Below are positions 14,150 through 22,509 of a stretch of DNA of 25,442 nt, in pieces. The translations under genes were made by a program, and so were the position numbers. This DNA is from an uncultured Bacillota bacterium (lineage in GTDB: Bacteria > Bacillota > Clostridia > Oscillospirales > Oscillospiraceae), in contig CALACZ010000062.1 in the NCBI GenBank assembly GCA_937890735.1, positions 1-25,442 of the forward strand, in the 5' to 3' direction. Within the stretch, counting starts at the first letter, position 1. Each line of letters begins with the position of its first letter. The notes under the pieces were generated by a model that searched no databases, was not told the DNA's origin, and worked only from the letters and a program-made list of their open reading frames with translations.

Positions 14150-14986
14150 TTACCCATTCTGGTATTCCGTAATAATGAAAATCTGTTCCAATTGCCCGAT
14201 CTCGCAGCTGGGCTCTAACGTTGCGTATTTGGCAACGCCCGTTTCGTCGAGGTCAACGTCGGTGAGATACCCCAGCAGCAGCCCGCGGGGGTAGAGCGTC
14301 GAGCCGGTGGTGACGACCTGGTCGTTGTTTTTGAGCACCGCCTCGGTGGGCAGGTAATTCATGCGCAGCACGCTCGTGCCGTCGGCAAGATACGTCCCCT
14401 GCACCACGCCCGTGTAGCCGGACGAGGCGATGGAGGCGCTTATTTCCAGCGAGGAATCGAGAATGGTCGTCACGGTCGCCCAGTTCGCGCCCACCTCGGT
14501 GATGAGCCCCACGACCTGCCCGTTGCCCGTGACGGCGCACATACCGGCGGCAAGCCCCGCCGTCTCGCCCTTGGCGATGGTGAACTCCAGCTTATAGTTG
14601 GACGAGTTCCACGAAATGATGTACGCGGACACATATTTATAGTCCTCATGCTCCTCGCTCAGCCCCAGAAGCTGGCGCAGGTGCTCGTTTTCGCGCTGAT
14701 ATGTCTCCGCCGTGCGCACGCTTTCCTGAATGTCCAGCAGTTCTTTTTTGAGCTGTTCATTCTCGGCTTGCAGCGATTCGTAGGCGAAGAGGTAATTATA
14801 GTACCGCTCCGCCTGCCGGTCGATGGCGGCGACGGCGCTGCGCAGCGGCGAGAGGACGGTCTGTACGGCGTTGGTGAGAAACGGCGTTCCCGTAATGACG
14901 GCGGACGCGATCGTGACCAGCAGCGCCAGCACGACCGCCGCCACGACGATCGCCTTGACGCGCGGCGTCCAGAATTTTCGCTTCAC
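14150..14986 (-). CDS. mreC: Rod shape-determining protein MreC
   Basis: A 278-residue MreC, the bitopic membrane protein that links the elongasome and activates PBP2. A transmembrane helix lies at residues ~11-32, a coiled coil at ~57-110 with heptad-like Leu/Glu ('SLQAENEQLKKELLDIQ'), and a beta-rich C-terminal domain contains 'AGMCAVTGNGQVVGLITEVG' and 'YPRGLLLGYLTDV'. The start is GTG 14986 with GGAGGAG upstream, overlapping the end region of maf. mreB is not adjacent, unlike the mreBCD order of many bacteria. mreD follows only after a repeat block. Confidence 0.93.
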   Translation of the reverse strand: MKRKFWTPRVKAIVVAAVVLALLVTIASAVITGTPFLTNAVQTVLSPLRSAVAAIDRQAERYYNYLFAYESLQAENEQLKKELLDIQESVRTAETYQRENEHLRQLLGLSEEHEDYKYVSAYIISWNSSNYKLEFTIAKGETAGLAAGMCAVTGNGQVVGLITEVGANWATVTTILDSSLEISASIASSGYTGVVQGTYLADGTSVLRMNYLPTEAVLKNNDQVVTTGSTLYPRGLLLGYLTDVDLDETGVAKYATLEPSCEIGQLEQIFIITEYQNG

Positions 14987-14990
14987 AGCC

Positions 14991-15572
14991 TCACTCCTCC
15001 CCGCTCTCGCCCAGCACCGTCACGCCGAAGCGGCGCAGCAGCACGGCAAGACTGCACACCGGCAGCCCCATGACGGAAAAATAGTCGCCCTCCAGACGCT
15101 CGCAGAACGCGCCCGCGCGCCCCTGAATGCCGTAAGCGCCCGCCTTGTCCATCGGCTCGCCGGTGGCGATGTAGGCGGCGATCTCGCGGTCCGACAGCGT
15201 GCGGAAGCGGAGCCTTGAGCGCGAGACCAGGCTCTCCACACGCGCGCCCCGGCGCACGCACAGACCTGTCATCACCTCGTGCCAGCGCCCCGAGAGCATC
15301 CGCAGCATCCGCGCGGCGTCAGCCTCGCTCTTCGGCTTGCCGAGCACCTCGCCGCAGACGACGATGGTGTCGGCGGCGAGGATAATATCCTCCGGCGAGG
15401 CGGTCGCGGCAATGGCGGCGGCCTTTGCGCGCGCCACGCGCTCGACCTCGCGCTCCGGCGGGAGCGACGCGTCCATATGCTCGTCAATGTCCGCCGTGCA
15501 GACGGTAAAGTCCACGCCCAGCCCGCGCAGCAGCTCCTGCCGCCGCGGCGACGCGGATGCCAGAATCATCAT
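14991..15572 (-). CDS. maf: Maf family nucleoside triphosphate pyrophosphatase
   Basis: A 193-residue Maf protein, a cytoplasmic house-cleaning pyrophosphatase that hydrolyses dTTP/UTP or modified nucleotides to monophosphates and was originally linked to septum formation. It shows the N-terminal 'ILASASPRRQELL' signature, 'LAADTIVVCGEVLGKPKS' with the catalytic Asp, and 'YIATGEPMDKAGAYGIQG', which favours the YhdE-type dTTP/UTP subgroup. Two adjacent ATG codons (15572 and 15569) are possible starts after GGAGGG. mreC begins 4 bases after its stop. The maf-mreC order resembles the maf-mre region of Bacillus. Confidence 0.95.
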   Translation of the reverse strand: MMILASASPRRQELLRGLGVDFTVCTADIDEHMDASLPPEREVERVARAKAAAIAATASPEDIILAADTIVVCGEVLGKPKSEADAARMLRMLSGRWHEVMTGLCVRRGARVESLVSRSRLRFRTLSDREIAAYIATGEPMDKAGAYGIQGRAGAFCERLEGDYFSVMGLPVCSLAVLLRRFGVTVLGESGEE

Positions 15573-15589
15573 ATAAGTCCCTCCGGCGC

Positions 15590-17677
15590 TTATTCTACGC
15601 CTCTGGTGTAAAGCCCCCGCGTGTAGCTGCCGGCGTCAAACGTGCCGCCGTGCCGGTATTCGTCCAGGATGGTGTCCACCTCGCCGGGGTTTTCCGTTGT
15701 AAATTGCAGCCGCAGCGCCCACAGCCCCATCCCGCGGAAGGACGAGAGCTTGTCGAGCAGATACAGCTTTTTGCCGTTGAGCACGACCGAGCGGCACGTT
15801 CCGGGGTCGCGCACGACGGGAAATTCCTCGCCGATGCGATCGACCAGCCGCGGCGGCGCGCTGGAGGTGCAGGCGCAGCTGCCGGTCTGGGCGCGGATGA
15901 GGCAGTTTTCCGTCAGCATCAGCGGTAAGCGCCCGTAGACCAGGACCTCCGCCGGGATCGCCTTGGAGACGTCGCGCAGCTGCGGCAGCGTCATTTCAAA
16001 GGACAAAAGCTGCGAGTCCAGCCCCTCGCGCCGCAGATAATTCATCGCGCGGGAATTGTAGATATTGAGCCCAAAGTCGCCGCGCACGGCAAAGCCTGCG
16101 GCTTTTCCGATGCGCACCTGACCGAGGTTGCCAACGAGAATTTGGCGCACATTGAGCTGATACGCCGTTTTGAGAAGCTCCGCCAGCCCGGCGTTCTCGC
16201 CGCTCCGCACAACGCGCGGCAGCACTGCCGCGAGCTGCGTTTCCAGCCCCACGCGCTGCGCAAGGTCGGGATGCTCGGCAAGCTCCGCCAGCGGAACGTA
16301 CAGCACCGCCGGCTTTGCCGCGAGCAGGCGCGGCGTGATCTGCTTTTCCGAGCGCACGCTCACCGTCAGCTGCGGCGCGCCGGACACGCCGTCATACGCC
16401 GGCGGCTCGTTGTACGCGCCCAGGTGCATGGGCGCGACGCGCCCGCGCACGGCGGTCAGCTCCGCCAGAACGTCGCGCCGCATGGCGTTGAGACTCGACG
16501 CCGGGAGCATGATGCCCGGATCGAGCACGGACTTCACCGCGTCGCAGCGGTAGGGCGTGCCGCCCGTTTTGGCGATGCGCTGGCGCAGCTCCTCAGGATC
16601 GAGGGCGCGCACCATCGCCTCCTGCGGTACAGGTCCAACGGTCTTGCAGATGTGCCCGTCGTCATCCTCCACCGCCAGCTGCGCGGGCAGCCCCTGCCGC
16701 ACCATCGCGTAAAAGCGCACGCCCACGCGGGCGTTTTCGCCGTTTTCATACGTCGCGCGCGCGGCGGCGAACAGGTCGCGGTTTCCTTCGACCTCCTGCC
16801 GCCTGCCGAACATCTCCGCGCCGGTCTTCCCGTCGTAATACCCCTGCGTAAAGCCCTCGCGGGAGAACACCGCCTCCAGCTCTGCAAGGTCCGCCGGGGT
16901 GATCTTTTTGCCGTTCAACGCCGCGCGGTAGAGCTTGGTCACCACGGCGACGTATTCCGGGCGCTTCATGCGCCCTTCGACCTTCAGGCTCGCAACGCCC
17001 ATGCGCTCGAGCTCGCCGAGCCGCTCGATCAGGCAGTTATCCCGCAGCGAGAGCGGGTAGCGGTCCGGCTCAAAGCGCCCGTAGCCATACGGAAGCCTGC
17101 ACGGCTGGGCGCACTGTCCGCGGTTGCCGCTGCGCCTGCCGATGACGGACGAGAGATAGCACTGCCCGGAGTAGCACATACAAAGCGCGCCGTGCACGAA
17201 AATTTCGATCTCCACCGGGCTTTTCGCGCAGATGCGCGCGATCTCCTGCCGGGGCAGCTCCCGCGCCAGCACCACGCGCGTGCAGCCCAGATCCCGCGCC
17301 TGCTGCACGCCCTCGAGCGAATGGATGCTCATCTGCGTGGAAGCGTGGATGGGGATGTGCGGCGCGATCTCGCGGCACAGGTCGATCATGCCGAGGTCCT
17401 GCACGATGAACGCGTCCACGCCCAAAATTGCCGCCGTGCGCACCACATCCGCCGCCCGCGCCATCTCGCGGTCACTCACGAGCGTGTTGAGCGTCAGATG
17501 GACCTTCACGCCGCGCACATGGCAGTATACGACCGCCTCCTGCAATTCGTCGGCGGAAAAATTATGCGCGCCCATGCGGGCGTTGAACGCGCCGCAGCCG
17601 AGGTAGACCGCATCCGCGCCGTTTTGCACGGCGGCGCGCAGCGCTTCCATCGACCCGGCGGGGCAGAGCAGTTCCAT
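15590..17677 (-). CDS. U32 family protein (RlhA/TrhP-type RNA hydroxylase family)
   Basis: A 695-residue member of peptidase family U32. Characterised bacterial relatives are not proteases but prephenate-dependent hydroxylation factors for tRNA uridine (TrhP) or 23S rRNA C2501 (RlhA). The TIM-barrel-like N-terminal half starts 'MELLCPAGSMEALRAAVQNG'. The U32 signature is in 'EIFVHGALCMCYSGQCYLS' (residues ~158-176) and is followed by 'GQCAQPCR'. Cys166, Cys173, Cys189 and Cys193 fit the expected Fe-S ligands. The length suggests the long, RlhA-like form with an extra C-terminal half. ATG 17677 has GAGGAAA upstream; an earlier in-frame ATG (17719) would add 14 atypical residues. It is first in the maf-mreCD-mrdA run. 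The RNA target is not decided by sequence alone. Confidence 0.9.
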   Translation of the reverse strand: MELLCPAGSMEALRAAVQNGADAVYLGCGAFNARMGAHNFSADELQEAVVYCHVRGVKVHLTLNTLVSDREMARAADVVRTAAILGVDAFIVQDLGMIDLCREIAPHIPIHASTQMSIHSLEGVQQARDLGCTRVVLARELPRQEIARICAKSPVEIEIFVHGALCMCYSGQCYLSSVIGRRSGNRGQCAQPCRLPYGYGRFEPDRYPLSLRDNCLIERLGELERMGVASLKVEGRMKRPEYVAVVTKLYRAALNGKKITPADLAELEAVFSREGFTQGYYDGKTGAEMFGRRQEVEGNRDLFAAARATYENGENARVGVRFYAMVRQGLPAQLAVEDDDGHICKTVGPVPQEAMVRALDPEELRQRIAKTGGTPYRCDAVKSVLDPGIMLPASSLNAMRRDVLAELTAVRGRVAPMHLGAYNEPPAYDGVSGAPQLTVSVRSEKQITPRLLAAKPAVLYVPLAELAEHPDLAQRVGLETQLAAVLPRVVRSGENAGLAELLKTAYQLNVRQILVGNLGQVRIGKAAGFAVRGDFGLNIYNSRAMNYLRREGLDSQLLSFEMTLPQLRDVSKAIPAEVLVYGRLPLMLTENCLIRAQTGSCACTSSAPPRLVDRIGEEFPVVRDPGTCRSVVLNGKKLYLLDKLSSFRGMGLWALRLQFTTENPGEVDTILDEYRHGGTFDAGSYTRGLYTRGVE

Positions 17678-17743
17678 AGTGTTTCCTCGTTTTTCGGTAA
17701 AGTCAAAACCGGCGCACAATACACCAGCGCATATTCAGCTTCT

Positions 17744-17749
17744 ATTATA
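17744..17749 (-). promoter_or_regulatory. Probable -10 element for the U32-maf-mre cluster
   Basis: A perfect TATAAT on the minus strand (17749-17744) lies 66 bases upstream of the U32 start. The -35 region at the right distance is only TTTTCT, so the promoter may be weak or need help. It is divergent from the dnaD promoter, about 60 bases away. Confidence 0.55.
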
Positions 17750-17808
17750 GCGCAGCGGACAGAAAAAGAAAAGTCCCGTATGTAAACATTTTGTTTCTTT
17801 TGCGCCGC

Positions 17809-17837
17809 TTGTCATCGCCGCCCCGGCGTGATAGAAT
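17809..17837 (+). promoter_or_regulatory. Sigma-A promoter of dnaD-dnaC-like operon
   Basis: TTGTCA (17809-17814), a 17-base spacer and TAGAAT (17832-17837). The predicted start near 17844 gives a ~25-base leader. The G-rich AAGGGGGGG before ATG 17869 would serve as ribosome binding site. Confidence 0.75.
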
Positions 17838-17868
17838 AGCGAAAAAGGACGAAGGGGGGGCAGACGGT

Positions 17869-18786
17869 ATGGACGCACATGATGTGACGCTGCGTGCCCG
17901 CGAGGTGCGCGCGCTGCTCGCGGCGGGCAGCGGCGAGGCGGCGCTGCTGCTTTTGTATCTGCGCGGCGGCGGCACATTGGACGACGCGGCGAAAGCGCTG
18001 GGCTTTGACGCGCGGCAGCTCGATTACGCAAGCGCCTCTCTGCGGCAGCTGGGTCTGCTCCCGGAGCGCGTGCCCGCGCATTTGCAGCCGTCCGCCGCCC
18101 CCGCGTACAGCGAGCAGGACATCGCCCGCGAATACGGCGCAAGCTCCGAATTTCCCGCCATCGTGGGCGAGGCGCAGCGGCGGCTGGGGCGCGTGCTCTC
18201 CACGGAGGAGCTGAAGATCCTGCTCGGCGTTTACCGCTATCTGGGGCTTCCGGCGGAGGTCATCTCGCTGCTCATCCACTACTGCATCAGCCGCAGCCGC
18301 GCGCGCGGCACGGGACGGATGCCGTCGCTTCGCACGATCGAAAAGGAAGCGTACCGCTGGGCGGACAGCGGCATCGAGACGATGGAGCAGGCGGCGGCGT
18401 ATATGCAGCAGGAGCTGCGGCGGCAGAGCCGCGCCGGGCGCATCTGTGAGATTTTGCAGGTGAGCGCCCGCCCGACCCCCGGCGAGGAAAAATTCCTCCG
18501 CGACTGGATCGACTGGGGCTTTGACGACGACGTGATCGCCAAAGCCTACGAAAAAACGCGCCTGTCCACCGGCACGCTCAAATGGGCGTACATGAACGCC
18601 ATCCTGCGAAGCTGGCACGAACAGGGCTTTACGACACTCCAGCAGGTGGAAGCGGGCGACCAGAAGCCCGCCGCGCGCGGCGCAGCGCCGAAAAATCCCG
18701 TGCAGCAGCACGGCGGGGCGCTGTCGGGCGTGGAAAAGAGCGCGGTGGAGCGGATGCTCCACAAGGAACTTACGAAGGAGGGCTGA
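17869..18786 (+). CDS. DnaD domain replication initiation protein
   Basis: A 305-residue DnaD/DnaB-type primosome protein that helps load the replicative helicase at origins and restart sites in Firmicutes. The N-terminal ~75 residues look like a winged-helix domain. Two DnaD C-terminal-type modules follow (about 85-185 and 190-255). The second has 'DWIDWGFDDDVIAKAYEKT' and ends in 'LKWAYMNAILRSWHEQG', the YxxxIxxxW DNA-binding motif. I chose ATG 17869 because it follows the promoter and a purine-rich site; the earlier in-frame ATG at 17791 lies upstream of the -10 box. The next gene is a DnaC-like helicase loader, consistent with a joint role. Whether it corresponds to B. subtilis DnaD or DnaB is not clear. 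Confidence 0.9.
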   Translation: MDAHDVTLRAREVRALLAAGSGEAALLLLYLRGGGTLDDAAKALGFDARQLDYASASLRQLGLLPERVPAHLQPSAAPAYSEQDIAREYGASSEFPAIVGEAQRRLGRVLSTEELKILLGVYRYLGLPAEVISLLIHYCISRSRARGTGRMPSLRTIEKEAYRWADSGIETMEQAAAYMQQELRRQSRAGRICEILQVSARPTPGEEKFLRDWIDWGFDDDVIAKAYEKTRLSTGTLKWAYMNAILRSWHEQGFTTLQQVEAGDQKPAARGAAPKNPVQQHGGALSGVEKSAVERMLHKELTKEG

Positions 18787-18788
18787 GC

Positions 18789-19769
18789 ATGGCATATTCC
18801 GAATCGGTCCTGCGCGCCGCCGAGGCGCGTCTTGCCGCCGAGCGGCAGCAGCACGACGAGCAGAACCGCCGCCGCATCGCGGAAATTTACGCCGCGCAGC
18901 CGCGTCTGCGCAAAATTGACAGCGAGTTGCGCAAAACGTCCGCACGCGTCATGGCGGCGTGCTTCCGCAAGGGAGAGGACACGCAGACGGCGATCGAACA
19001 GCTAAAGCGCGAAAATCTCGCGCTCCAGCAGGAGCGGGCGTGGATATTGGAGTCCAACGAACTTTCGCCCGACGACCTCGCCGACACGCCCATCTGCACC
19101 GCCTGCGGCGGCACGGGCTATGTGGGCGCAGTGATGTGCGGCTGCCTGCGCGAGCTGTGCCGGCAGGAGCAGAAAAAGGAGCTGTCGTCGATTTTGGGCG
19201 GCAGGGAGCGCTTTGAAAATTTCCGGCTGGATGTGTACCCCGACGCCGTCGATCCGGCGCTCGGCGTGAGTCCCCGCACGCTCATGCAGTGCATTTTGCA
19301 GAGCGCGCAGCACTACGCGCGCACGTTTTCGCCCGCCAGCGGGTCGATCCTGATGCTGGGCGCGACGGGGCTTGGGAAAACGTACCTCTCGGCGTGCATC
19401 GCCCGCGCCGTCGCCGACCGGGGCTATTCCGTGACGTATGAGTCCGCCATCCGCGCCTTTGCGGATTTTGAGGCGGAAAAGTTCGGCAATCGCGGCGAGG
19501 AGACAAATGACCCCACGCGCCGCTATTTCACCTGCGACCTGCTGATCCTGGACGACCTCGGCACGGAGATGACCACACAGTTCACCGTCTCCGCGCTCTA
19601 CCAGATCGTGAACACCAGAATGCTGGAGCATAAAGCGACGATCATCTCCACAAACCTCCCCGCCGCAGAATTAGAGCGCCGCTACGGTGCACAGACCGCG
19701 TCGAGACTGCTCGGCAGCTACGAGCTGTACCAGTTCCGGGGAAACGATATTCGCATGATGCAGAAATGA
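18789..19769 (+). CDS. DnaC/DnaI-like helicase loader ATPase
   Basis: A 326-residue AAA+ ATPase of the DnaC/DnaI group, which loads the replicative helicase onto DNA. An N-terminal helical, coiled-coil-like region (~1-95) is followed by a cysteine cluster (Cys103, 106, 117, 119, 124), probably a zinc-binding helicase-interaction site as in DnaI. Then come Walker A GATGLGKT (191-198), Walker B 'LLILDDLGTE' (251-260), sensor 'IISTNL' and an arginine-rich 'ERRYGAQTASRLLGS' box VII-like segment. ATG 18789 has AAGGAGGG upstream and starts 2 bases after the dnaD stop, so the two are co-translated. IstB transposition helpers share this fold, but the zinc region and partner argue for helicase loading. 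Confidence 0.92.
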   Translation: MAYSESVLRAAEARLAAERQQHDEQNRRRIAEIYAAQPRLRKIDSELRKTSARVMAACFRKGEDTQTAIEQLKRENLALQQERAWILESNELSPDDLADTPICTACGGTGYVGAVMCGCLRELCRQEQKKELSSILGGRERFENFRLDVYPDAVDPALGVSPRTLMQCILQSAQHYARTFSPASGSILMLGATGLGKTYLSACIARAVADRGYSVTYESAIRAFADFEAEKFGNRGEETNDPTRRYFTCDLLILDDLGTEMTTQFTVSALYQIVNTRMLEHKATIISTNLPAAELERRYGAQTASRLLGSYELYQFRGNDIRMMQK

Positions 19770-19772
19770 AAT

Positions 19773-19805
19773 GACCCGCTCCCTCAAACCAGAGGGAGCG
19801 GGGTC
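19773..19805 (+). terminator. Hairpin after the DnaC-like gene (weak terminator)
   Basis: GACCCGCTCCCTC (19773-19785) pairs with GAGGGAGCGGGGTC (19792-19805) with one bulged G. It starts 3 bases after the stop codon but lacks a clean T-run, so on its own it would terminate poorly. Confidence 0.45.
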
Positions 19806-19855
19806 TCTGTCGCAACGCAGGAAGGCAAGGGTGCAGTGCAGCCTTCCACACACAA

Positions 19856-19899
19856 GATCCCCCGCCGGGCGCTGCCCGGCGGGGGATCGCTTATTTTTT
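19856..19899 (+). terminator. Strong terminator shared by the convergent operons
   Basis: GATCCCCCGCCGGGC (19856-19870) and its perfect complement (19874-19888) form a 15-bp stem with a GCT loop. On the plus strand GCTTA and six T (19894-19899) follow, giving termination of the dnaD operon. The T-run overlaps the last codons of the facing rluD-like gene. On the minus strand the hairpin is followed by TTGTGTGT, which is less U-rich. Confidence 0.85.
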
Positions 19900-20793
19900 A
19901 TGCGCCAAGATCTGCAAAACGCGCGCGAACTCCTCCGGCAGGGGGCACGTTACCGTGACCGGCTCGCCGGTGCGGGGGTGCAGAAACGTCAGCTCCCGCG
20001 CGTGCAGGCACTGCGTAGCCTGTCCCAGCTCTGCCCTTTTGTGCCCGTAGACGGTGTCGCCCAAAATCGGATGCCCGAGGGACGCCATGTGGACGCGGAT
20101 CTGGTGCGTGCGGCCCGTTTCCAGCCTGCACTGCACATAGGTGTAGCCCGAGTAGCGCGCGAGCACCTGCCAGTGTGTCACGGCGGGCTTGCCATCCAGA
20201 CGGACCGCCATTTTTTTTCGGTCGTTTTTGTCGCGCGCGATGGGCGCATTCACCGTGCCCGCGTCCTCGCGGAGATTGCCGCAGACGATGCACACATAGG
20301 TGCGCGCGAGCGTGTGATCCTGAAGCTGCGCGGCGAGCTTCTGGTGCGCGAGATCGTTTTTGGCAGCGATGAGCAGCCCGGACGTATCCTTGTCGATGCG
20401 GTGGACGATGCCGGGGCGCAGCGCGCCGCCGACACCCGAGAGCGAGTCGCGGCAGTGGTGCAGGAGGGCGTTCACGAGCGTCCCCTCCCAGTGCCCCGCC
20501 GCGGGGTGCACGACCAGCCCTTTGGGCTTGTTGATGACGATCACGTCCGCGTCCTCATACACCACATCCAGCGGAATATCCTCTGCCTGCGCCTGCGCCG
20601 GCTGCGGTTCGGGGAGCGTCAGCTCCAGCACGTCGCCGGGGGCGACGCGGGCATTTTTCTTCGCGGGCGCGCCGTTGAGCAAAACCTGCCCGTCCTCGCA
20701 CAGCCGCTGCGCGGCGCTGCGGGAAACGTCGGGGGCAAGGCGCGCGATGCACGCGTCCACGCGCTCATCCGCGCGGTCAGGCAGGATCGTCAT
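19891..20793 (-). CDS. RluA/RluD family pseudouridine synthase
   Basis: A 300-residue pseudouridine synthase converting specific uridines in 23S rRNA (RluD type) or other RNA. The N-terminal S4 RNA-binding domain ('RVDACIARLAPDVSRSAAQR', residues 11-30, then 'GQVLLNGAPAKKNARVAPGD') precedes the catalytic domain. The catalytic motif is 'HRIDKDTSGLLI' with Asp134. 'GRTHQIRVHMASLGHPILGD' is the conserved C-terminal motif. ATG 20793 was chosen with AGGA upstream; it overlaps the end of lspA by 17 bases, and the longer in-frame start would add 15 untypical residues. The lspA-rluD order is common in Firmicutes (ylyB in Bacillus). Confidence 0.93.
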   Translation of the reverse strand: MTILPDRADERVDACIARLAPDVSRSAAQRLCEDGQVLLNGAPAKKNARVAPGDVLELTLPEPQPAQAQAEDIPLDVVYEDADVIVINKPKGLVVHPAAGHWEGTLVNALLHHCRDSLSGVGGALRPGIVHRIDKDTSGLLIAAKNDLAHQKLAAQLQDHTLARTYVCIVCGNLREDAGTVNAPIARDKNDRKKMAVRLDGKPAVTHWQVLARYSGYTYVQCRLETGRTHQIRVHMASLGHPILGDTVYGHKRAELGQATQCLHARELTFLHPRTGEPVTVTCPLPEEFARVLQILAHKK

Positions 20794-21268
20794 GGGAAGC
20801 GTCCTTTTTCGGCTTGTCGGACAAAAATTCGTGGTCAAAAATGAGAATGTACAGGATCAGCAGGACCGCCGGAACGGTGATGAAAATATCCGCGACGTTG
20901 AACGTGGAGAACCACGGCACGCAGATCATGTCGATGACCTTGCCGGTGGCGACACGGTCGATGAGATTGCCGATCGCGCCGCCGACGATCGCGGCGATGC
21001 ACCACAGCTCCGGCTTTTTCGTGATGTGCTTCTTCGCCACCGCCCAGATGACGAGCGCCACAAACAGCACGCCCACCACCACAAACAGCCACCGCGCACC
21101 CGAGAGCATCGACAGCGCCATGCCGTCGTTCGTGGTATAGCGCAGCTCCAGCCAGCCGGGGATGAGCACGTCCACGGTGTCCGTCAGCTGCGCGGCTGCC
21201 AGCGCCTTGGTCCACTGGTCTGCCGCGACGATCGCCGCGGCAAACAGCGTCAGAAAAACATACAGCAC
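20777..21268 (-). CDS. lspA: Lipoprotein signal peptidase (signal peptidase II)
   Basis: A 163-residue membrane aspartyl protease that cleaves signal peptides from prolipoproteins after lipidation. Four hydrophobic helices are visible (about 2-20, 58-78, 88-104, 125-144). Conserved motifs are 'ADQWTK' (Asp17), 'NDGMALSM' (Asn47), 'GGAIGNLIDR' with catalytic Asp104, and 'FNVADIFI' with catalytic Asp127. The start is GTG 21268 with AGGAGG upstream. The C-terminal tail (about 20 residues) is hydrophilic. It lies 15 bases after the aminotransferase and overlaps the pseudouridine synthase. One likely client in this window is the lipoprotein-type YidC. Confidence 0.95.
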   Translation of the reverse strand: MLYVFLTLFAAAIVAADQWTKALAAAQLTDTVDVLIPGWLELRYTTNDGMALSMLSGARWLFVVVGVLFVALVIWAVAKKHITKKPELWCIAAIVGGAIGNLIDRVATGKVIDMICVPWFSTFNVADIFITVPAVLLILYILIFDHEFLSDKPKKDASHDDPA

Positions 21269-21283
21269 GCTCGTTTCCTCCTG

Positions 21284-22474
21284 TTATCGCGCGTTGTAGC
21301 GCTCGATGCCCTTCGCCAGCAGGTCGATGGCGCGGGCGCTGTCCCGGCAGTTGAGGACATACGCGATGCGGATCTCGTCTGCGCCCTTGCCGGGCGTCTG
21401 GTAAAAGCTCGCGCCGGGGGCGAACATGACCGTCTCGCCATCATCGTCAAATTCCTCCAGCAGCCACTGCTGGAAGCGGTCGGCGTCGTCCACGGGCAGC
21501 TTTGCCATCAGGTAGAACGCGCCGTGCGGGCATTCGCACACCACGCCGGGAATACGCTTCAGCGCTTCGACGACCGTGTCGCGCCGCCGCTTATATTCTT
21601 CGCGCACCGCGTCAAAATAACTCGGTTCGACCGTGTACAGCGCCGCCGCCGCGACCTGGTCGAGCGTCGCCACCGACAGCCGCGCCTGGCAGTATTTGAG
21701 CGCCTGCGCGATAAAGTCCGCGTTTTTGCTGATGAGGCAGCCGATGCGCGCGCCGCAGGCGGAAAACCGCTTGGACACCGAGTCGATGAGGATGAGGTTT
21801 TCCTCCCCGCGCCCGAGCTGCATGAACGACGCCAGCGGCTCGCCGGAGTAGACGAACTCGCGGTACACCTCGTCGCAGATGAGAAACAGCCCGTGCTCGA
21901 CGGCGACGTCCAGCAGCATCTCCATCTGCTCGCGCGTGAGCACCACGCCGGTGGGGTTGCCGGGGTTCGTGACCAGAATGGCGCGGGTGCGCGGCGTGAT
22001 GCACGCCTCCACGCGCTCGCGCGCGGCGTAGAAATAGCCCTCGTGCGGGTCGGTCGGGATGGGACGGATGGACGCGCCCGCGCTGGCGATGAACGTGTTG
22101 TAGTTCGGGTAGAACGGCTCGGGGATGATGATCTCGTCGCCGTCGTCCAGAATGCAGCTCGCGGCGATCTGAAGCGCCTCGCTGCCGCCGGTGGTGATGA
22201 GGATGTCGTCATCGTCCAGCGCCACGCCGATGCGCGCATAGTAGTCGCGGATCGCGCCGATGAGCGCCGGAATGCCGGGCGAGGGCGCGTATTCGAGCAC
22301 CTTCTGGTCAAAGCTCCGCACCGCCTCAAACAGAGCCTGCGGCGTTTCGATGTCGGGCTGCCCGATGTTCAGGTGGTAGATTTTCTTCCCCGCCTGCACA
22401 GCCTGCACGGCGTAGGGGTGGAACTTGCGCATGGGGGAGAGGGAACATTTTTGTACTTTTTCGGAAAATTTCAT
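21284..22474 (-). CDS. PLP-dependent aminotransferase, class I/II
   Basis: A 396-residue fold-type I aminotransferase of the AspC/AAT family. It transfers amino groups between amino acids and 2-oxo acids using pyridoxal phosphate. Key features: 'GQPDIETP' near the N-terminus, 'ITTGGSEAL' (PLP phosphate loop), 'NPGNPTG' (170-176), 'DEVY' (201-204), the Schiff-base Lys235 in 'DSVSKRFSACGARIG', and an Arg near the C-terminus ('DEIRIAYVL') for the substrate carboxylate. Substrate could be aspartate, an aromatic or another amino acid; the sequence does not settle it. GGGAGG precedes ATG 22474. Its place between ricT and lspA has no obvious functional link. Confidence 0.92.
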   Translation of the reverse strand: MKFSEKVQKCSLSPMRKFHPYAVQAVQAGKKIYHLNIGQPDIETPQALFEAVRSFDQKVLEYAPSPGIPALIGAIRDYYARIGVALDDDDILITTGGSEALQIAASCILDDGDEIIIPEPFYPNYNTFIASAGASIRPIPTDPHEGYFYAARERVEACITPRTRAILVTNPGNPTGVVLTREQMEMLLDVAVEHGLFLICDEVYREFVYSGEPLASFMQLGRGEENLILIDSVSKRFSACGARIGCLISKNADFIAQALKYCQARLSVATLDQVAAAALYTVEPSYFDAVREEYKRRRDTVVEALKRIPGVVCECPHGAFYLMAKLPVDDADRFQQWLLEEFDDDGETVMFAPGASFYQTPGKGADEIRIAYVLNCRDSARAIDLLAKGIERYNAR

Positions 22475-22509
22475 GGGAAAGACCTCCCTGTGGGATAGGA
22501 TTGAACGGG

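Noticed and set aside
16142..17785. 547-codon open frame antisense to the U32 gene
   Set aside because: High-GC third-position effect opposite a gene with intact family motifs; composition is Arg/His-rich with no domain.
18789..19769. IstB-type transposition helper from an IS21 element
   Set aside because: It is preceded by dnaD in the same operon, carries a DnaI-like cysteine cluster, and no IstA or terminal repeats are nearby.
20360..22498. 712-codon open frame opposite rluD-like, lspA and aminotransferase genes
   Set aside because: It spans three real genes on the other strand and has no recognisable domain; long antisense frames are expected at this GC.
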